64,000 nucleotides of DNA from Desulfovibrio sp. (GCA_016208105.1 JACQYS010000029.1:62001-126000), one strand, 5' to 3'; shown: positions 27,359 to 36,845, counted from the stretch's first letter. Notes: a model not told the origin generated them from the sequence alone. Numbers and translations: made by a program.

Positions 27359-28024
27359 CTAAGTCGCCCCCTGGAGGAAACACCTGCGCAGGCGTTCGAA
27401 ACTCCCCACATGCAGCGCGGCGGAAAGCTTCGGATTTTTGTAAGCCCAGAACGGCACGCCAGCGGCCCTGGCGGTGAGTTCGTCCACACTGGAATCGCCA
27501 ATGTAGGCCACCTGCTGCCTGGTGAGGCTCCAGTGCCTGAGAATCTGGTGGACCCCCTCGGGATTGGGCTTGGGGTGGCTCACTTTGGCGGCGGTGACCA
27601 CCGGTGAAAAATATTCCGTCAGGTCGAAGGTTTCCAGGAGCATCTCCATGGAATCCGTCCGGTTGGTGTTCACCGCCAGAAGGTATCCCTGGTCTCGCAT
27701 GGTGGAAAGAAGGTCCACCAAACCGTCCTCCAGGAAAGTGAACGGCATGATGTCCTGCTCGTAGTCGATCTCCCGGCGGGCCTCTTCGGCCTCGGCCAGG
27801 CGCTCCACCGGAATGATATGGGCAATGGACACCGTTACCGCGTGGGCGTGGACGAATTCTTCCTCCTCAGGAGTCATGGGGAGAAGGCCGAGCTTTTTGC
27901 GCACCGTGTTGTAGTACATGCGGTTGGCGACCTTGGAGTCCACCAGCACGCCATCGCAGTCGAATATCACGCCTTTAACGCCGTCCAGGAAGGCGGCGGG
28001 TGATGTGTCATTACACTCGGGCAT
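27359..28024 (-). CDS. HAD-superfamily phosphatase (phosphoglycolate-phosphatase-like)
   Basis: 221 aa. Motif I FDCDGVLVDSK (nucleophile Asp), motif II VNTNRTDS, motif III KVSHPKPNPEG and motif IV GDSSVDELTARAAG are all present, with a helical cap between I and II, as in Gph-like enzymes. The substrate is not fixed by sequence. GGAGGG precedes the ATG. It follows the hypothetical gene at 28028 by three bases. Confidence 0.9.
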   Translation of the reverse strand: MPECNDTSPAAFLDGVKGVIFDCDGVLVDSKVANRMYYNTVRKKLGLLPMTPEEEEFVHAHAVTVSIAHIIPVERLAEAEEARREIDYEQDIMPFTFLEDGLVDLLSTMRDQGYLLAVNTNRTDSMEMLLETFDLTEYFSPVVTAAKVSHPKPNPEGVHQILRHWSLTRQQVAYIGDSSVDELTARAAGVPFWAYKNPKLSAALHVGSFERLRRCFLQGAT

Positions 28025-28027
28025 GGG

Positions 28028-28846
28028 CTATTTCCCTCCAGGGGAGACGATCAAACGAACCGCGTCCAGCCACGGCTTTGAGGCGTCGGGGCGCTTGTTC
28101 AGGCACAACGTGTAGCCAGGGGCCAAGGCCTGGCGCCATTCCCCTTCAAGGCCAAACCTGGCCAGGGTTTCCGCGGACGCCTCGGAGAAGGCCACCCCGT
28201 ACTCCGCCCAGTCAGCCAAAATATTTTCGTCCGCGCAATAGAGCCCCTGGCCGTCTGGAACAAAGGCCAGAATGGACTCCATCAGCACGGCAAGGGGGAT
28301 CTTCGGCCCATCGGGAGTGAGATCGGGTTTGGCCCCGGCCAGGGCGGCAGCCGAGCCCTCCAAGGCGTCTTCCTCTTCCAGGCCGAGTGATTTCTCGAAC
28401 GTGCTCCACTGGGCGTCCAGTTTGTCCTTGAGGCTCGCCAATTCGAAAGCCGCGTCCTCCAGGGCCCAGGCCAGACAAAGTTCCGTCTGCGCACGGGAAA
28501 GAGCCTTGCGCATCTCGATTTCGCGGGCTGAGCCGGAAAGAGCTGCCCGGAGATCATCTTTTATGGCGAAACTCGTGCCCGAAAAGAAGTTCTCGAAGTG
28601 CCCTGAGACAAGCGCCGATATATCGCCCAGGTTCTTGGTCTCGCGGGCCAATTGGGCGAACTGGGCCAGCATGGCCTTCACCACGGCATCATTCATGGGC
28701 AGGTTGTCCGGCTTGTAGAGGGAAGCGTCATGTCCGGGGACAGGCACGCCAGGGTTCAAAAAACGCACGGCAGAAGGTGCATCGGGCGCGCTCCCGGGAT
28801 TGAGAGCTGGGACATTGACCAGGAAATTCGTGGTGTTGAGACTCAT
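28028..28846 (-). CDS. Hypothetical protein, largely helical
   Basis: 272 aa, no signal peptide or membrane segment. An N-terminal extended part with Pro is followed by helices (AVVKAMLAQFAQLARETKNL, LSRAQTELCLAWALEDAAFELASLKDKLD) and an acidic linker (LGLEEEDALEG). The C-terminal part has YCADENILADWAEYG. I do not recognise a family; it looks lineage-specific. It precedes the HAD gene by three bases and is probably co-translated with it. Confidence 0.65.
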   Translation of the reverse strand: MSLNTTNFLVNVPALNPGSAPDAPSAVRFLNPGVPVPGHDASLYKPDNLPMNDAVVKAMLAQFAQLARETKNLGDISALVSGHFENFFSGTSFAIKDDLRAALSGSAREIEMRKALSRAQTELCLAWALEDAAFELASLKDKLDAQWSTFEKSLGLEEEDALEGSAAALAGAKPDLTPDGPKIPLAVLMESILAFVPDGQGLYCADENILADWAEYGVAFSEASAETLARFGLEGEWRQALAPGYTLCLNKRPDASKPWLDAVRLIVSPGGK

Positions 28847-28856
28847 AGTCCGTGGG

Positions 28857-29228
28857 TCATCCCCGAGATTTTGATGTGAAATTCTGGCAGCGCCCCGCGC
28901 ATTCGGGAAGCTTCAGGACGCAGACATCCTCCAGGCAATGAAGACAGCCGGGAAAGGGATCAATAACATCGGGCTTGTGATCCTGACAACCCGTATCCTC
29001 CTGGCAGAGCTCCCGGAATCGCTTCTCCCAGATGCCGCAGGCCACCGACTCTTCCAGCCCGAAGGCATCGGCCTGGGCAAGGAAGGAGTCGTAGAATGCC
29101 TGCAGCTTTTCCAGAACAGCGCAACGGTAGGCAGCATGATAACCGGGATTCAAGTGTTCTTCATACAGGCACCGGCCGCGAATGAAATGTCCGCAACCGG
29201 TGGCTGGAAGCCGTAATATCTGGGTCAA
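28857..29228 (-). CDS. Cys-rich small protein, possible metal site
   Basis: 123 aa, TTG start with a weak ribosome site. It has 13 Cys or so: CGHFIRGRC near the N-terminus and a dense C-terminal set (CQEDTGCQD, FPGCLHCLEDVCVL, CAGRC). This spacing suggests zinc or iron-sulfur binding. No family recognised. It is 10 bp upstream of the helical protein at 28028. Confidence 0.65.
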   Translation of the reverse strand: MTQILRLPATGCGHFIRGRCLYEEHLNPGYHAAYRCAVLEKLQAFYDSFLAQADAFGLEESVACGIWEKRFRELCQEDTGCQDHKPDVIDPFPGCLHCLEDVCVLKLPECAGRCQNFTSKSRG

Positions 29229-29303
29229 AGGGTTCTCGCTTCGCTTGACCGGTTACTGGCAGCAATGTAGCCTTTTGAGAAGCAATCGATTGGGAGGCTT
29301 GGC

Positions 29304-29483
29304 ATGTTCGGCTTAGGTTTTTGGGAGTTATCGCTCATTTTGCTTATCGTTCTGCTTCTTTTCGGGGGAAGCAAACTTCCCGATCTTGGACGCGGTCTGG
29401 GCAAGGCCATCAGGGATTTCCGCCGGGCCACTTCCGAAACGGACAAAATCGAAGAGACCAAGGACAAGAAGGACACCCACTAG
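29304..29483 (+). CDS. tatA: Twin-arginine translocase subunit TatA/E
   Basis: 59 aa. It has the canonical order: an N-terminal helix ([15 protein letters not shown]), the FG hinge with [16 protein letters not shown], an amphipathic helix, and a charged tail (ETKDKKDTH). ATG at 29304 with GGGAGG six bases upstream. It forms the pore-like oligomers of the Tat pathway. It stands alone here; a tatB gene is at 61383, and no tatC is seen in the window. The last four bases overlap the convergent gene's end. Confidence 0.93.
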   Translation: MFGLGFWELSLILLIVLLLFGGSKLPDLGRGLGKAIRDFRRATSETDKIEETKDKKDTH

Positions 29484-30058
29484 TCCTGGTCAGAGGCCCC
29501 TTTGAACATCGTCAGTCCGGAAACCACGTAGAGAGATCCCGAAACGAACGTCAGGGCCGCCGTTGCCCAGGCCAGCCAATCCACTGCGAGCCCCAAAGCA
29601 CCTTCCAAACCGGCCATGCCCCGCCAAAAGGCCGCCAGGGCAAGAGCCATCTGAAAAACCGTCGTGGCCTTGCTGGTAAGGCTCGGCTTGATACTCGCCC
29701 TCATGTCCTGACCCCAGAAGGTCAGAAGCGCCACCCCTCCAAGAATCAAGACGTCCCGGCTGACCACGGCCACCGCCAGCCAGGTTGGGATCCAGCCGGC
29801 ATGGGCCAGACAGACATAGGCCGAGTCCAGAAGGATTTTGTCCGCCACGGGGTCGAGCACGGCTCCGAGCGGGGATCGCTGGTTGAGCACTCGGGCCAGG
29901 AATCCGTCCAACGCGTCCGTTGCTCCGGCCAAAAAGAACATGAACAGCGCAGCCCTGTGGCTTCCATCCAGAAAAAAGCCCACGAACAGGGGCGTAAAGA
30001 GAATCCGCGCCATGGTAAGGGCATTGGGGATGGTCCAGTTGCTTGAGCCGGAAACCAT
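29480..30058 (-). CDS. CDP-alcohol phosphatidyltransferase (PgsA paralogue)
   Basis: 192 aa integral membrane enzyme. The family signature D-G-x2-A-R-x8-G-x3-D-x3-D is complete in [16 protein letters not shown] continuing [11 protein letters not shown]. About five hydrophobic helices. It resembles PgsA but is less standard than the copy at 43331. The acceptor (glycerol phosphate or another alcohol) is therefore open. It follows the amidase gene by 14 bp. Confidence 0.88.
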   Translation of the reverse strand: MVSGSSNWTIPNALTMARILFTPLFVGFFLDGSHRAALFMFFLAGATDALDGFLARVLNQRSPLGAVLDPVADKILLDSAYVCLAHAGWIPTWLAVAVVSRDVLILGGVALLTFWGQDMRASIKPSLTSKATTVFQMALALAAFWRGMAGLEGALGLAVDWLAWATAALTFVSGSLYVVSGLTMFKGASDQD

Positions 30059-30072
30059 GATCAGTGAAAACC

Positions 30073-31194
30073 CTATCCAAGGCTTCGAGTCAAGGCCCTG
30101 GCAAGCTCATCGGCAAGCTTCTCCAGGAATTCCGGGTTTTTGAGGGCAGTTTCGTCCGGCTGGTTGGAGAGAAAGCCCGTTTGCAGCAAAACGGACGGCC
30201 GCCCGGCATTGGCCAGCACCTTGAGGGGCGCGGCACGCACAGTGACCGTATCCAGCGGTTTCCCGGCCCTAAGCCCGGTTGCGATCCGCTGGGCCGCTTC
30301 CCTGCCCATCACCGACAGCCGCCTCGTGTACCAGGACGACACAAAATCCATGGCAACCGGAACCTGGACCATCGGGGCCTGGATCCGCTCGAAGCGGATG
30401 ACCCCGTTTTCCAGGTCGGCCACTGCCGCTGCCTGAGGATCCGAAGGAGTTGGGGAATAGGAGTAGATTTCGATGCCGGAATACCCCGGCAGGGAAGCCG
30501 CGCAATGCAGGGAAACGAAAAGATCGGCCCCCAGAAGCCCGGCCAGAGCGGATCTGCTCCACAGCGGCTGGTCGTGGTCCGCGTTCCTGGTCAGGAGAAC
30601 CCGCACGCCCGCCTGTTGGGCTTCCACTGCCGAAGCGACCTTTATTGCCAACTCGAAGGCAATTGTCTTTTCCGCCAGTCCCGTTGAACCCGCCACACCC
30701 TTGTCAGCCCCGCCATGGCCGGGATCGATGAGGATGAGCCGCGCCCCGGAAGGCTTGCCGCTGGCGGCGTACGCTTCGAGTTCCTTGCGGGCGTCCTCCT
30801 CAATCTGGGAAGGCTTCCTGTGCTTGGCGGGCTTTTCTGGGGTGTGGGCAGGCCCCAGGGGTTTCTGGGACAGCACGTCGAGCATCATGCGGGCATAGCC
30901 GTCGCCTGGGTCAGCCCGAAGAGCCATTCGGAAGCTCTCGGCAGCCAGGGAGTTCTGGTCGGACATGAAATAAACCCGCCCAAGCAGGTTGAACACCCAG
31001 GGGTTGGCGGGATCTAACCTGGCCGCCTCCTTGAGCATGGCGAGCGCCTCGGACGGCTTCCCGGAAAGGAGCAGTTCGTGCCCCTTGGAGGCGAGCTCCT
31101 GGCCTGTGTCCTTGCTGGCAAAGCACTGCACGGAAAGGCCCAAGCAGGCGGTTGTCACTATTGAGATGGCGCTGCGCCTGGAAATGCGGGACAT
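30073..31194 (-). CDS. TPR / N-acetylmuramoyl-L-alanine amidase-like protein, catalytic Glu replaced
   Basis: 373 aa from the ATG at 31194; longer starts overlap miaA. The N-terminus has SRRSAISIV, a Tat-like signal, before QCFAS. Residues about 35-110 carry two or three TPRs. The C-terminal Amidase_3 domain starts LILIDPGHGG and keeps the zinc ligands: His in GHGG, Glu in AEKTIAF and His in SLHCAAS. The usual catalytic Glu in the E-T-x-F-x-S-N motif is Gln here (LLQTGFLSN, codon CAA). It is therefore either a non-hydrolytic peptidoglycan-binding relative or a sequence variant. Zinc binding and cell-wall localisation in the periplasm are expected. Confidence 0.88.
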   Translation of the reverse strand: MSRISRRSAISIVTTACLGLSVQCFASKDTGQELASKGHELLLSGKPSEALAMLKEAARLDPANPWVFNLLGRVYFMSDQNSLAAESFRMALRADPGDGYARMMLDVLSQKPLGPAHTPEKPAKHRKPSQIEEDARKELEAYAASGKPSGARLILIDPGHGGADKGVAGSTGLAEKTIAFELAIKVASAVEAQQAGVRVLLTRNADHDQPLWSRSALAGLLGADLFVSLHCAASLPGYSGIEIYSYSPTPSDPQAAAVADLENGVIRFERIQAPMVQVPVAMDFVSSWYTRRLSVMGREAAQRIATGLRAGKPLDTVTVRAAPLKVLANAGRPSVLLQTGFLSNQPDETALKNPEFLEKLADELARALTRSLG

Positions 31195-31214
31195 ACCAAC
31201 GCCCTTGGCACTGT

Positions 31215-32135
31215 TCACGGCGTGTGCAACCATTTTTGCGCCGTCGTAAGCATCGCCCCTGCCTCGCCCGGGCTGAACCAGCGAATGTCCGGGTCCTTCT
31301 TGAACCAGGTCATCTGCCGCTTGGCGTAGGCCTTTGTATTGGAAAGCCACAGGGCCTTGGCCTCATCCAGGCTCGTTTCCCCGCGCAGATGGGCGGCCAG
31401 TTCGGCGCAGCCTATTCCGGAAAGCCCCGGCGCATTGGGCTCCGGGCAGAGTTCCACGGCGCGCCGGATTTCCTCCAGGGCACCCGCTTCGAGCATGGCC
31501 TCGATGCGGCGGGCCAGACGTTTTTCCAGGACTCCCTTGTCCAGGCCGATGCCCATCTTCAGGCAGGGCACGTCAAGCACCTTCTCGGTGGCCGCATGCC
31601 ACTGGGAGAACGTCCTGCCTGTGGCATCGAAGACTTCCAGGGCTCTGGTCACGCGTTGGCGGTCGTTCGGGTGCACTTTTGTAGCATAGGCGGGATCGCT
31701 CAGTGCCAGACGTTCGTGCATGGCCAGAGGTCCGTGGAAATCCCAGTCGTCGAGAACCTTTTGGCGGACCTCGCCGGGCACATCCGGGATCGGGGCCATG
31801 CCCTCGAGCAAGGCCTTCAGGTACAGGCCGGTGCCACCGACCAGAATGGGGACCATCTCCTGGGCCAGCACATCCCGGATTACGGGCGCGGCCAGCTCGG
31901 CATAAGCTCCAGCGGATATGGCCCGCGAACAGGAAAGAAAACCGTAGAGCATGTGCCCGCACCGGGTCTGCTCCTCGGGAGTGGGCTGGGCGGTGGTGAC
32001 CGGAATCTCCCGATACACCTGGCGTGAATCGAAATTGACCACCACGCCTCGTACCGCGTCTGCCAAAGCCAGAGCCGCCTCGGTTTTTCCGGCTCCTGTC
32101 GGCCCCAGTATGCAAAGAGCCTTTGCGGGATGCAC
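31215..32135 (-). CDS. miaA: tRNA dimethylallyltransferase
   Basis: 306 aa from a GTG at 32135. Earlier in-frame codons overlap coaD and look non-coding. It transfers a dimethylallyl group to A37 of tRNAs reading UNN codons. Seen: P-loop GPTGAGKT at the N-terminus, DSRQVYR (substrate-binding), GGTGLYLKAL, and the C-terminal TKAYAKRQMTWFKKD, which is characteristic of the family. It starts 14 bp after the coaD stop. Confidence 0.94.
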   Translation of the reverse strand: MHPAKALCILGPTGAGKTEAALALADAVRGVVVNFDSRQVYREIPVTTAQPTPEEQTRCGHMLYGFLSCSRAISAGAYAELAAPVIRDVLAQEMVPILVGGTGLYLKALLEGMAPIPDVPGEVRQKVLDDWDFHGPLAMHERLALSDPAYATKVHPNDRQRVTRALEVFDATGRTFSQWHAATEKVLDVPCLKMGIGLDKGVLEKRLARRIEAMLEAGALEEIRRAVELCPEPNAPGLSGIGCAELAAHLRGETSLDEAKALWLSNTKAYAKRQMTWFKKDPDIRWFSPGEAGAMLTTAQKWLHTP

Positions 32136-32149
32136 GTGGAAAGCGAGCC

Positions 32150-32662
32150 CTATTTTCTCTTGCCGTTGGGGGGGCCGAAGCGTTCCCGCAAGCGGCGCGT
32201 CACCGCGTCCGGCACCAGCCCCTCGTAGTCGCCTCCCGCCCTGGCAAGTTCCTTGATGATGGTGGAGCTTATGTAGAGCCACCTGAAGTCGGTCATGAGA
32301 AATACGCTTTCGATGTCCTTGTCCAGACGCCTGTTCATGAGCGCCAGCTGGAATTCATAGTCGAAGTCCGAAACCGCGCGCATGCCCCGCAGAATGACGT
32401 TGGCCCCGGAGGAGCGAACGTACTCCACCAAAAGCCCGCTGAACGGCTCGACCTTGACGCGGGGTTCGCTTGCGAAAACCTCGCGGATCATCTCCACCCG
32501 CTCTTCCAGGGTGAAAAGAGGTTGCTTGGGCGTCTGTTCCGCCACCGCCACGGTGACCCCGTCGAAAACCTTGAGCGCACGGCGCACAAGGCTGCGGTGG
32601 CCCATGGTCAGGGGGTCGAAGGTTCCGGGATAGACGGCTGTGTGGGATTTGCGAGAGTCCAT
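32150..32662 (-). CDS. coaD: Phosphopantetheine adenylyltransferase
   Basis: 170 aa. It makes dephospho-CoA from phosphopantetheine and ATP. Seen: YPGTFDPLTMGH (the T/HxGH nucleotidyltransferase motif), LRGMRAVSDFDYE, and ISSTIIKELARAGGD. ATG at 32662. Its first 55 bases overlap the end of rsmD in another frame. CoaE activity is predicted in the fusion at 54381, so the last two CoA steps are both encoded here. Confidence 0.95.
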   Translation of the reverse strand: MDSRKSHTAVYPGTFDPLTMGHRSLVRRALKVFDGVTVAVAEQTPKQPLFTLEERVEMIREVFASEPRVKVEPFSGLLVEYVRSSGANVILRGMRAVSDFDYEFQLALMNRRLDKDIESVFLMTDFRWLYISSTIIKELARAGGDYEGLVPDAVTRRLRERFGPPNGKRK

Positions 32663-33204
32663 ACGAGTATCCTGGTTTGTCCGTAAAGCCGGTCCGCCTC
32701 CAGTTCCAGTGAGGCGGGGCAGATATTCAGGTTGAGATCTTTTTCCAGCTCGGCCACGACAAAGGCGCCGGGGGCAAGCCAGTGGTTGGCGACAACACGC
32801 GTAAGCACCGGAGCCAGAAGATCGCGGCCGTACGGCGGATCGATAAACACGAGTCCGAAAGGCTCCCGGGGCGGTCTTGAGAGAAGCTTGAGGGCGTCTC
32901 CCGGGGAAGCCGAGCAGGATTCGGGGCCAAGACCCAGGAGGCGTCCGTTGTCGGCTATCCGCCTGGCCAGGGTCTTGTTGGCTTCCACAAACCGGACAAA
33001 CGCCGCGCCTCGGCTCAGGCATTCAAATCCCAGGCTGCCGGTGCCCGCGAACACGTCAAGCACCCTTAGGCCTTCCACGTCAAGCCCTCTGGCCGCCAGC
33101 ATGTTAAAAAGCGCCTCGCGCACCTTGGCCATGGCCGGCCGGCAGCCGTCGCCCGAAAGCGTGGGCAGGTCGCGCCCCTTGAATCTTCCCCCCAATATGC
33201 GCAC
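32608..33204 (-). CDS. rsmD: 16S rRNA (guanine-N2)-methyltransferase RsmD
   Basis: 198 aa, GTG start just after the fusA stop. It methylates G966 of 16S rRNA. Seen: the SAM-binding VLDVFAGTGSLGFECLSRGA and the catalytic DPPYGRDLL. The order rsmD-coaD is common in bacteria. The C-terminal tail (TLANPTQPSIPEPSTP) overlaps the coaD start by 55 bases. Confidence 0.94.
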   Translation of the reverse strand: MRILGGRFKGRDLPTLSGDGCRPAMAKVREALFNMLAARGLDVEGLRVLDVFAGTGSLGFECLSRGAAFVRFVEANKTLARRIADNGRLLGLGPESCSASPGDALKLLSRPPREPFGLVFIDPPYGRDLLAPVLTRVVANHWLAPGAFVVAELEKDLNLNICPASLELEADRLYGQTRILVWTLANPTQPSIPEPSTP

Positions 33205-33206
33205 GG

Positions 33207-35246
33207 CTATTCCAGGAGGTCGAACCGGGCGAACTTCATCACCATGCCCGCCCTGCCCTGGGTGGCGGAACGAAGCTCGGTGGAAAAGCCGAACAGCCTG
33301 CGCAGGGGTGTGAGCGCCTGGACGATCTTCTGCCCTGCCCGGTCGAAAAGATTCTCAATCTTCGCCCCTTTGGAACCCAGCAGGCCGATCACGTCGCCCA
33401 CGAAGTCGTCCGGGACCGAGATATCAAGATACATGATGGGTTCCAGCAGCGCCGGGGAAGCGTTTCGAAGCGCGCTCTTCAGGGCCTGGGCTGCGGCCAT
33501 GCGGTAGCCCGCCGGGGACGACTGGCCTTCCACCCTTCCCATGTCCTCCACGCGCACGGAGACGTCCTGAACCGGAAAGCCCTCCAGGGCCCCGGATTCA
33601 AGCCCATCCTCCAGGCCCTCTGCCACAGCGTCCAGCCAGACCTTGGGCCAGACTTTCGGGTCGAGCGGCACATGGATTTCCCTGCCCTTTTCACGGGGCA
33701 GAGGCGCCACAGTGAGCACAACTTTCCCGTAGTGCATCTGTCCGCCCAGCTCGCGGGCGAATTCCGCTTCGCCGCGGCCTTCCCTGGTGACTGTCTCGTG
33801 GCAGACCACCTGGGGCTTGCCCGCCCTGGGCGTCAGACCGTGCTCGCGCCGGATGCGCTCCAGCACCACTTCCAGGTGCAGCTCTCCCATGCCGGAAAGG
33901 ATGAGCTGGGCGGTGTCCTCGTCGTGAGCGCAGGTCAAGGTGGGGTCTTCCAGGAGCACCCTGGCCATGGCGTCCTTCAACTTATCAAGTTCCTCGGTGT
34001 TGCGAGGCTCCAGGGCCATGGAAAGCACCGGCTTGTACTGGGAGATGCTCTCCAACAGTACTGGCTGCGCCTTGCTGGCCAAGGTGTCGCCGGTGCGCGG
34101 CAGTTTCATCCCGGCCAGAGCCACGATCTCGCCTGGTCCGGCCTTGGGCAGGGGCTCCTTCTGGTCCGCGTGCAGATGGAAGATGCGGCCAATCCTCTCG
34201 GTCTTGCCCTGGGTGACGTTCACGGCATCCTCGCCTTCGACCAGGGTGCCGGAATACACGCGCACCAGGGCGAGCTTGCGCCCCGCTTCCATGATCACCT
34301 TGAACACCAGGGCGGAGAGCGGAGCCTTGGGGTCTGGAGCGAGCTCGACCGTCTTCCTGGAAACAGGATCCAGGCCCTGCACCGATCCGATGTCGGCCGG
34401 GCTCGGCAGATAGTCGCAGACAGCGTCCATGACGGGCTGGACGCCCATGTTCCGAAGAGCCGAACCGGTCAGAACCGGGGTGAGCCCGCGCGACAGCGTG
34501 GCCTTCCTGATCACGGCGGCTATCATGTCCGAAGCGATGGCCTCGCCGCCAAGATAGGCTACCATGAGGGCTTCGTCATGTTCGGCAAGGGCTTCGAGCA
34601 TGGTGTCCCGCCAGGGCTCGGCCAGGGCTCTCTCGTCGGCGGCGAGAGGAGCGCGTTCAGCCGTATCGCCGGAGAAAACTATTTTCTCCATGCGCACAAG
34701 ATCGGCAATGCCGGAAAAATCAGGGCCCGCACCCAGAGGGATCTGGATGGCGAGCGGGACAGCACCGAGGCGCTGGCGCATGGAGTCCAAAACAGCCCGG
34801 AAATCCGCCCCCGGCCTGTCCATCTTGTTCACAAAGGCCAGCTTCGGAACTCGGTAATGCTCGGATTGGCGCCACACGGTCTCGGACTGGGGTTCGACTC
34901 CGGACACACCGCAAAAGACGCCGATGGCTCCGTCCAGAACGCGCAGGGAGCGCTCCACCTCAATGGTGAAGTCGACGTGTCCGGGAGTGTCGATGATGTT
35001 TATCTGGCGGCCCGCCCAGTAGCAGGTGGTGCAGGCCGAGGTGATGGTGATGCCCCGTTCCTGTTCCTCGGGCAGATAGTCCATGGTGGCGGTGCCTTCG
35101 TGGACCTCGCCCATGCGGTGTATCTTGCCGGCGTAATAGAGAATCCTCTCGGTCAGAGTGGTCTTGCCCGCATCGATATGGGCGATGATGCCGATATTGC
35201 GCAGAGAGCCGATTCCCGGCTTGCCCGAGGGAGAATGTGAAGCCAT
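33207..35246 (-). CDS. Elongation factor G paralogue
   Basis: 679 aa, a five-domain EF-G. GTPase motifs: AHIDAGKTT (P-loop), DTPGHVDF (switch II with catalytic His) and NKMDRPGAD. The switch I region is seen as [12 protein letters not shown]. Domain IV carries the segment starting [14 protein letters not shown]. The C-terminal domain V includes [17 protein letters not shown]. It is shorter than a standard FusA (about 692) and not next to rps/tuf genes, so it is probably a second EF-G (type II or recycling/stress form) rather than the main factor. It lies between a hypothetical gene and rsmD. Confidence 0.9.
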   Translation of the reverse strand: MASHSPSGKPGIGSLRNIGIIAHIDAGKTTLTERILYYAGKIHRMGEVHEGTATMDYLPEEQERGITITSACTTCYWAGRQINIIDTPGHVDFTIEVERSLRVLDGAIGVFCGVSGVEPQSETVWRQSEHYRVPKLAFVNKMDRPGADFRAVLDSMRQRLGAVPLAIQIPLGAGPDFSGIADLVRMEKIVFSGDTAERAPLAADERALAEPWRDTMLEALAEHDEALMVAYLGGEAIASDMIAAVIRKATLSRGLTPVLTGSALRNMGVQPVMDAVCDYLPSPADIGSVQGLDPVSRKTVELAPDPKAPLSALVFKVIMEAGRKLALVRVYSGTLVEGEDAVNVTQGKTERIGRIFHLHADQKEPLPKAGPGEIVALAGMKLPRTGDTLASKAQPVLLESISQYKPVLSMALEPRNTEELDKLKDAMARVLLEDPTLTCAHDEDTAQLILSGMGELHLEVVLERIRREHGLTPRAGKPQVVCHETVTREGRGEAEFARELGGQMHYGKVVLTVAPLPREKGREIHVPLDPKVWPKVWLDAVAEGLEDGLESGALEGFPVQDVSVRVEDMGRVEGQSSPAGYRMAAAQALKSALRNASPALLEPIMYLDISVPDDFVGDVIGLLGSKGAKIENLFDRAGQKIVQALTPLRRLFGFSTELRSATQGRAGMVMKFARFDLLE

Positions 35247-35254
35247 GATGGGAA

Positions 35255-36073
35255 TCAGCTATAGACGAGACGCCGGCCAAAGAAAAGCTCGCGCGGCAGG
35301 TCGTTCCAGTCCCACAGGGCCTCGCGCCCGGGTTCGAGAACCAGCCTGGCCGAACGCGGCGCCGCCGCATAGGGAGCGAGCACAACCTCGTGTTCCGAAT
35401 GGGCCAGAGCAGAGGCGTCGCCATACACGGCAAGCTCCACCCCGGCATGCGCGAACTCGATTGCGTCCTGATCCCAGGTGATGCCAGAAACAACAAGCTG
35501 GCCCATCTGAGGGGGAGGTGCCAGCCAGTGCGTGCGCACCCCGCTCCCGGCCAATACCGCAATCTTCTTCCAGAAAGGCTCAGCACCAAGACAGGCCAGG
35601 CCTCCCCGGCCGAATGCATCCCGAAGAAAGCCCAGGCAGTATTCGAAGTTCTTCATGGACGGGGAAAATACTTGCTCCACGCCGCACAGTTCAAGGGCGG
35701 TCAGGAGCGCATCCGGCCAGCCGCTTCGCGCCTTGGGCCGGAAAACCAGCACATTGGGGATGCGCGCGGCCACCGCCGGGATGAGGGCGGCCACGATCTG
35801 GGCTGGAGACACAACCCCGGGATCAAGGGCGAGTGCGTACCAGGGGCGGGGGGCGGTCTCTTCGGAGCGGGTCTCGCCGCCATGAAAGCGGGTGGAGATG
35901 GCTACACTGGCGCAGGCTGAAGGCTGCCAGGCCTGGAAGGCGGCGGCGATAGCGCTCTTGATAACGGCCCTGCCCCGGTCCCCGGTCCGATGGTACGCCT
36001 TGGCGAACCGGGCATCGCTTACGCGCCAGGCATCAAACAAATCAGGAAGTGCGCCAGGCCGGTCTTGAGTCAT
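35255..36073 (-). CDS. Hypothetical protein, possible histidinol-dehydrogenase-like remnant
   Basis: 272 aa, no signal peptide. Alternating strands and helices ([56 protein letters not shown]) suggest a Rossmann-type protein. The segment [29 protein letters not shown] faintly recalls histidinol dehydrogenase. None of its zinc ligands can be placed with confidence. The ATG at 36073 lacks a ribosome site: the bamD terminator ends just upstream of it. Confidence 0.6.
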   Translation of the reverse strand: MTQDRPGALPDLFDAWRVSDARFAKAYHRTGDRGRAVIKSAIAAAFQAWQPSACASVAISTRFHGGETRSEETAPRPWYALALDPGVVSPAQIVAALIPAVAARIPNVLVFRPKARSGWPDALLTALELCGVEQVFSPSMKNFEYCLGFLRDAFGRGGLACLGAEPFWKKIAVLAGSGVRTHWLAPPPQMGQLVVSGITWDQDAIEFAHAGVELAVYGDASALAHSEHEVVLAPYAAAPRSARLVLEPGREALWDWNDLPRELFFGRRLVYS

Positions 36074-36075
36074 GG

Positions 36076-36106
36076 GATGAAGAAAAAGGCGGCCCGAAGG
36101 CCGCCT
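36076..36106 (-). terminator. Intrinsic terminator after bamD
   Basis: On the minus strand AGGCGGCC, TTCG loop, GGGCCGCCT form the hairpin, and TTTTTCTTC follows. It lies just after the bamD stop and directly before the ATG at 36073. Confidence 0.92.
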
Positions 36107-36110
36107 CGTC

Positions 36111-36845
36111 TTAGAGCCATTTCAGGAACTTGAGCCAACTGCCTTCCACTTCCCGGCGTTCCGACTCGGAAAGGGTCTTCTGGTATTTCAAGTAGGAGAG
36201 CTGGGCCCTCTCCTTGGAATACGCGAAGATCTCGGGCAGATCCTTGAAGTTCTCGGCAACGTACATGTAGCGGCGCCAAGCGGCTCCGAACCTGTCCGTG
36301 TTCCAGTAGAAGTCGGCCACGAAAATCTCGTGGGAAGCCATGCGGGTCCGGCACTTCACGATCCAGTTGGGCGCGTCCTGTCCCCACTGGGTGTTGGGAT
36401 AGGCGTCCTTGAGCAGGGTGAAGTACTGGATGGCCTCCTGGAGACCGTCCTGAGGCAGATCGATGGACTCGAGCCGGCGGAAGGTGGACACGCCGACCTG
36501 GTAGAGCACGTAAGGGATCTGCTCGTGCCTGGGATGAAGGGCTTCGAATTCCTTGTAGGCGTCCGCGGCCTGCAGGAACTTGTCGTCCATGAAGTAGGCG
36601 TCGCCCAACCCGATGAGTCCGTCAGGGGTGTAGGGACTGAAAGGATAGCGGTCCTTAAGCTTCAGGAAGTACTCCTGAGCTTCGGTGTAGCGCTTTTCCT
36701 TCATGGCGTCCCGCCCGGCTTCCCAGAGTTCCTGAGCGGTGTCCTCGGCCGGAGGCAGGAAATAGTAGTCGATGAAGCCGCAGCCGGAAAGGCCGAAAAG
36801 CAGAAGCGCCAGTGATATGGCGCGCACGAAATTGGTTCTTGTCAT
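36111..36845 (-). CDS. bamD: Outer-membrane assembly lipoprotein BamD
   Basis: 244 aa. A type II signal peptide ends FGLSGC (acylated Cys near residue 22). About five TPR-like repeats follow, including AGRDAMKEKRYTEAQEYFLKLKDRYPFSPYTPDGLIGLGDAYF and FTLLKDAYPNTQWGQDAPNWI. It works with BamA to insert beta-barrel proteins. The C-terminus has SYLKYQKTLSESE. A strong terminator follows. Confidence 0.93.
   Translation of the reverse strand: MTRTNFVRAISLALLLFGLSGCGFIDYYFLPPAEDTAQELWEAGRDAMKEKRYTEAQEYFLKLKDRYPFSPYTPDGLIGLGDAYFMDDKFLQAADAYKEFEALHPRHEQIPYVLYQVGVSTFRRLESIDLPQDGLQEAIQYFTLLKDAYPNTQWGQDAPNWIVKCRTRMASHEIFVADFYWNTDRFGAAWRRYMYVAENFKDLPEIFAYSKERAQLSYLKYQKTLSESERREVEGSWLKFLKWL

Noticed and set aside
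33672-35240. Long plus-strand open frame (522 codons) opposite the EF-G gene
   Set aside because: It mirrors a conserved EF-G gene and its translation is low-complexity (His/Gly/Arg-rich). GC-rich codon use often leaves such antisense frames open.
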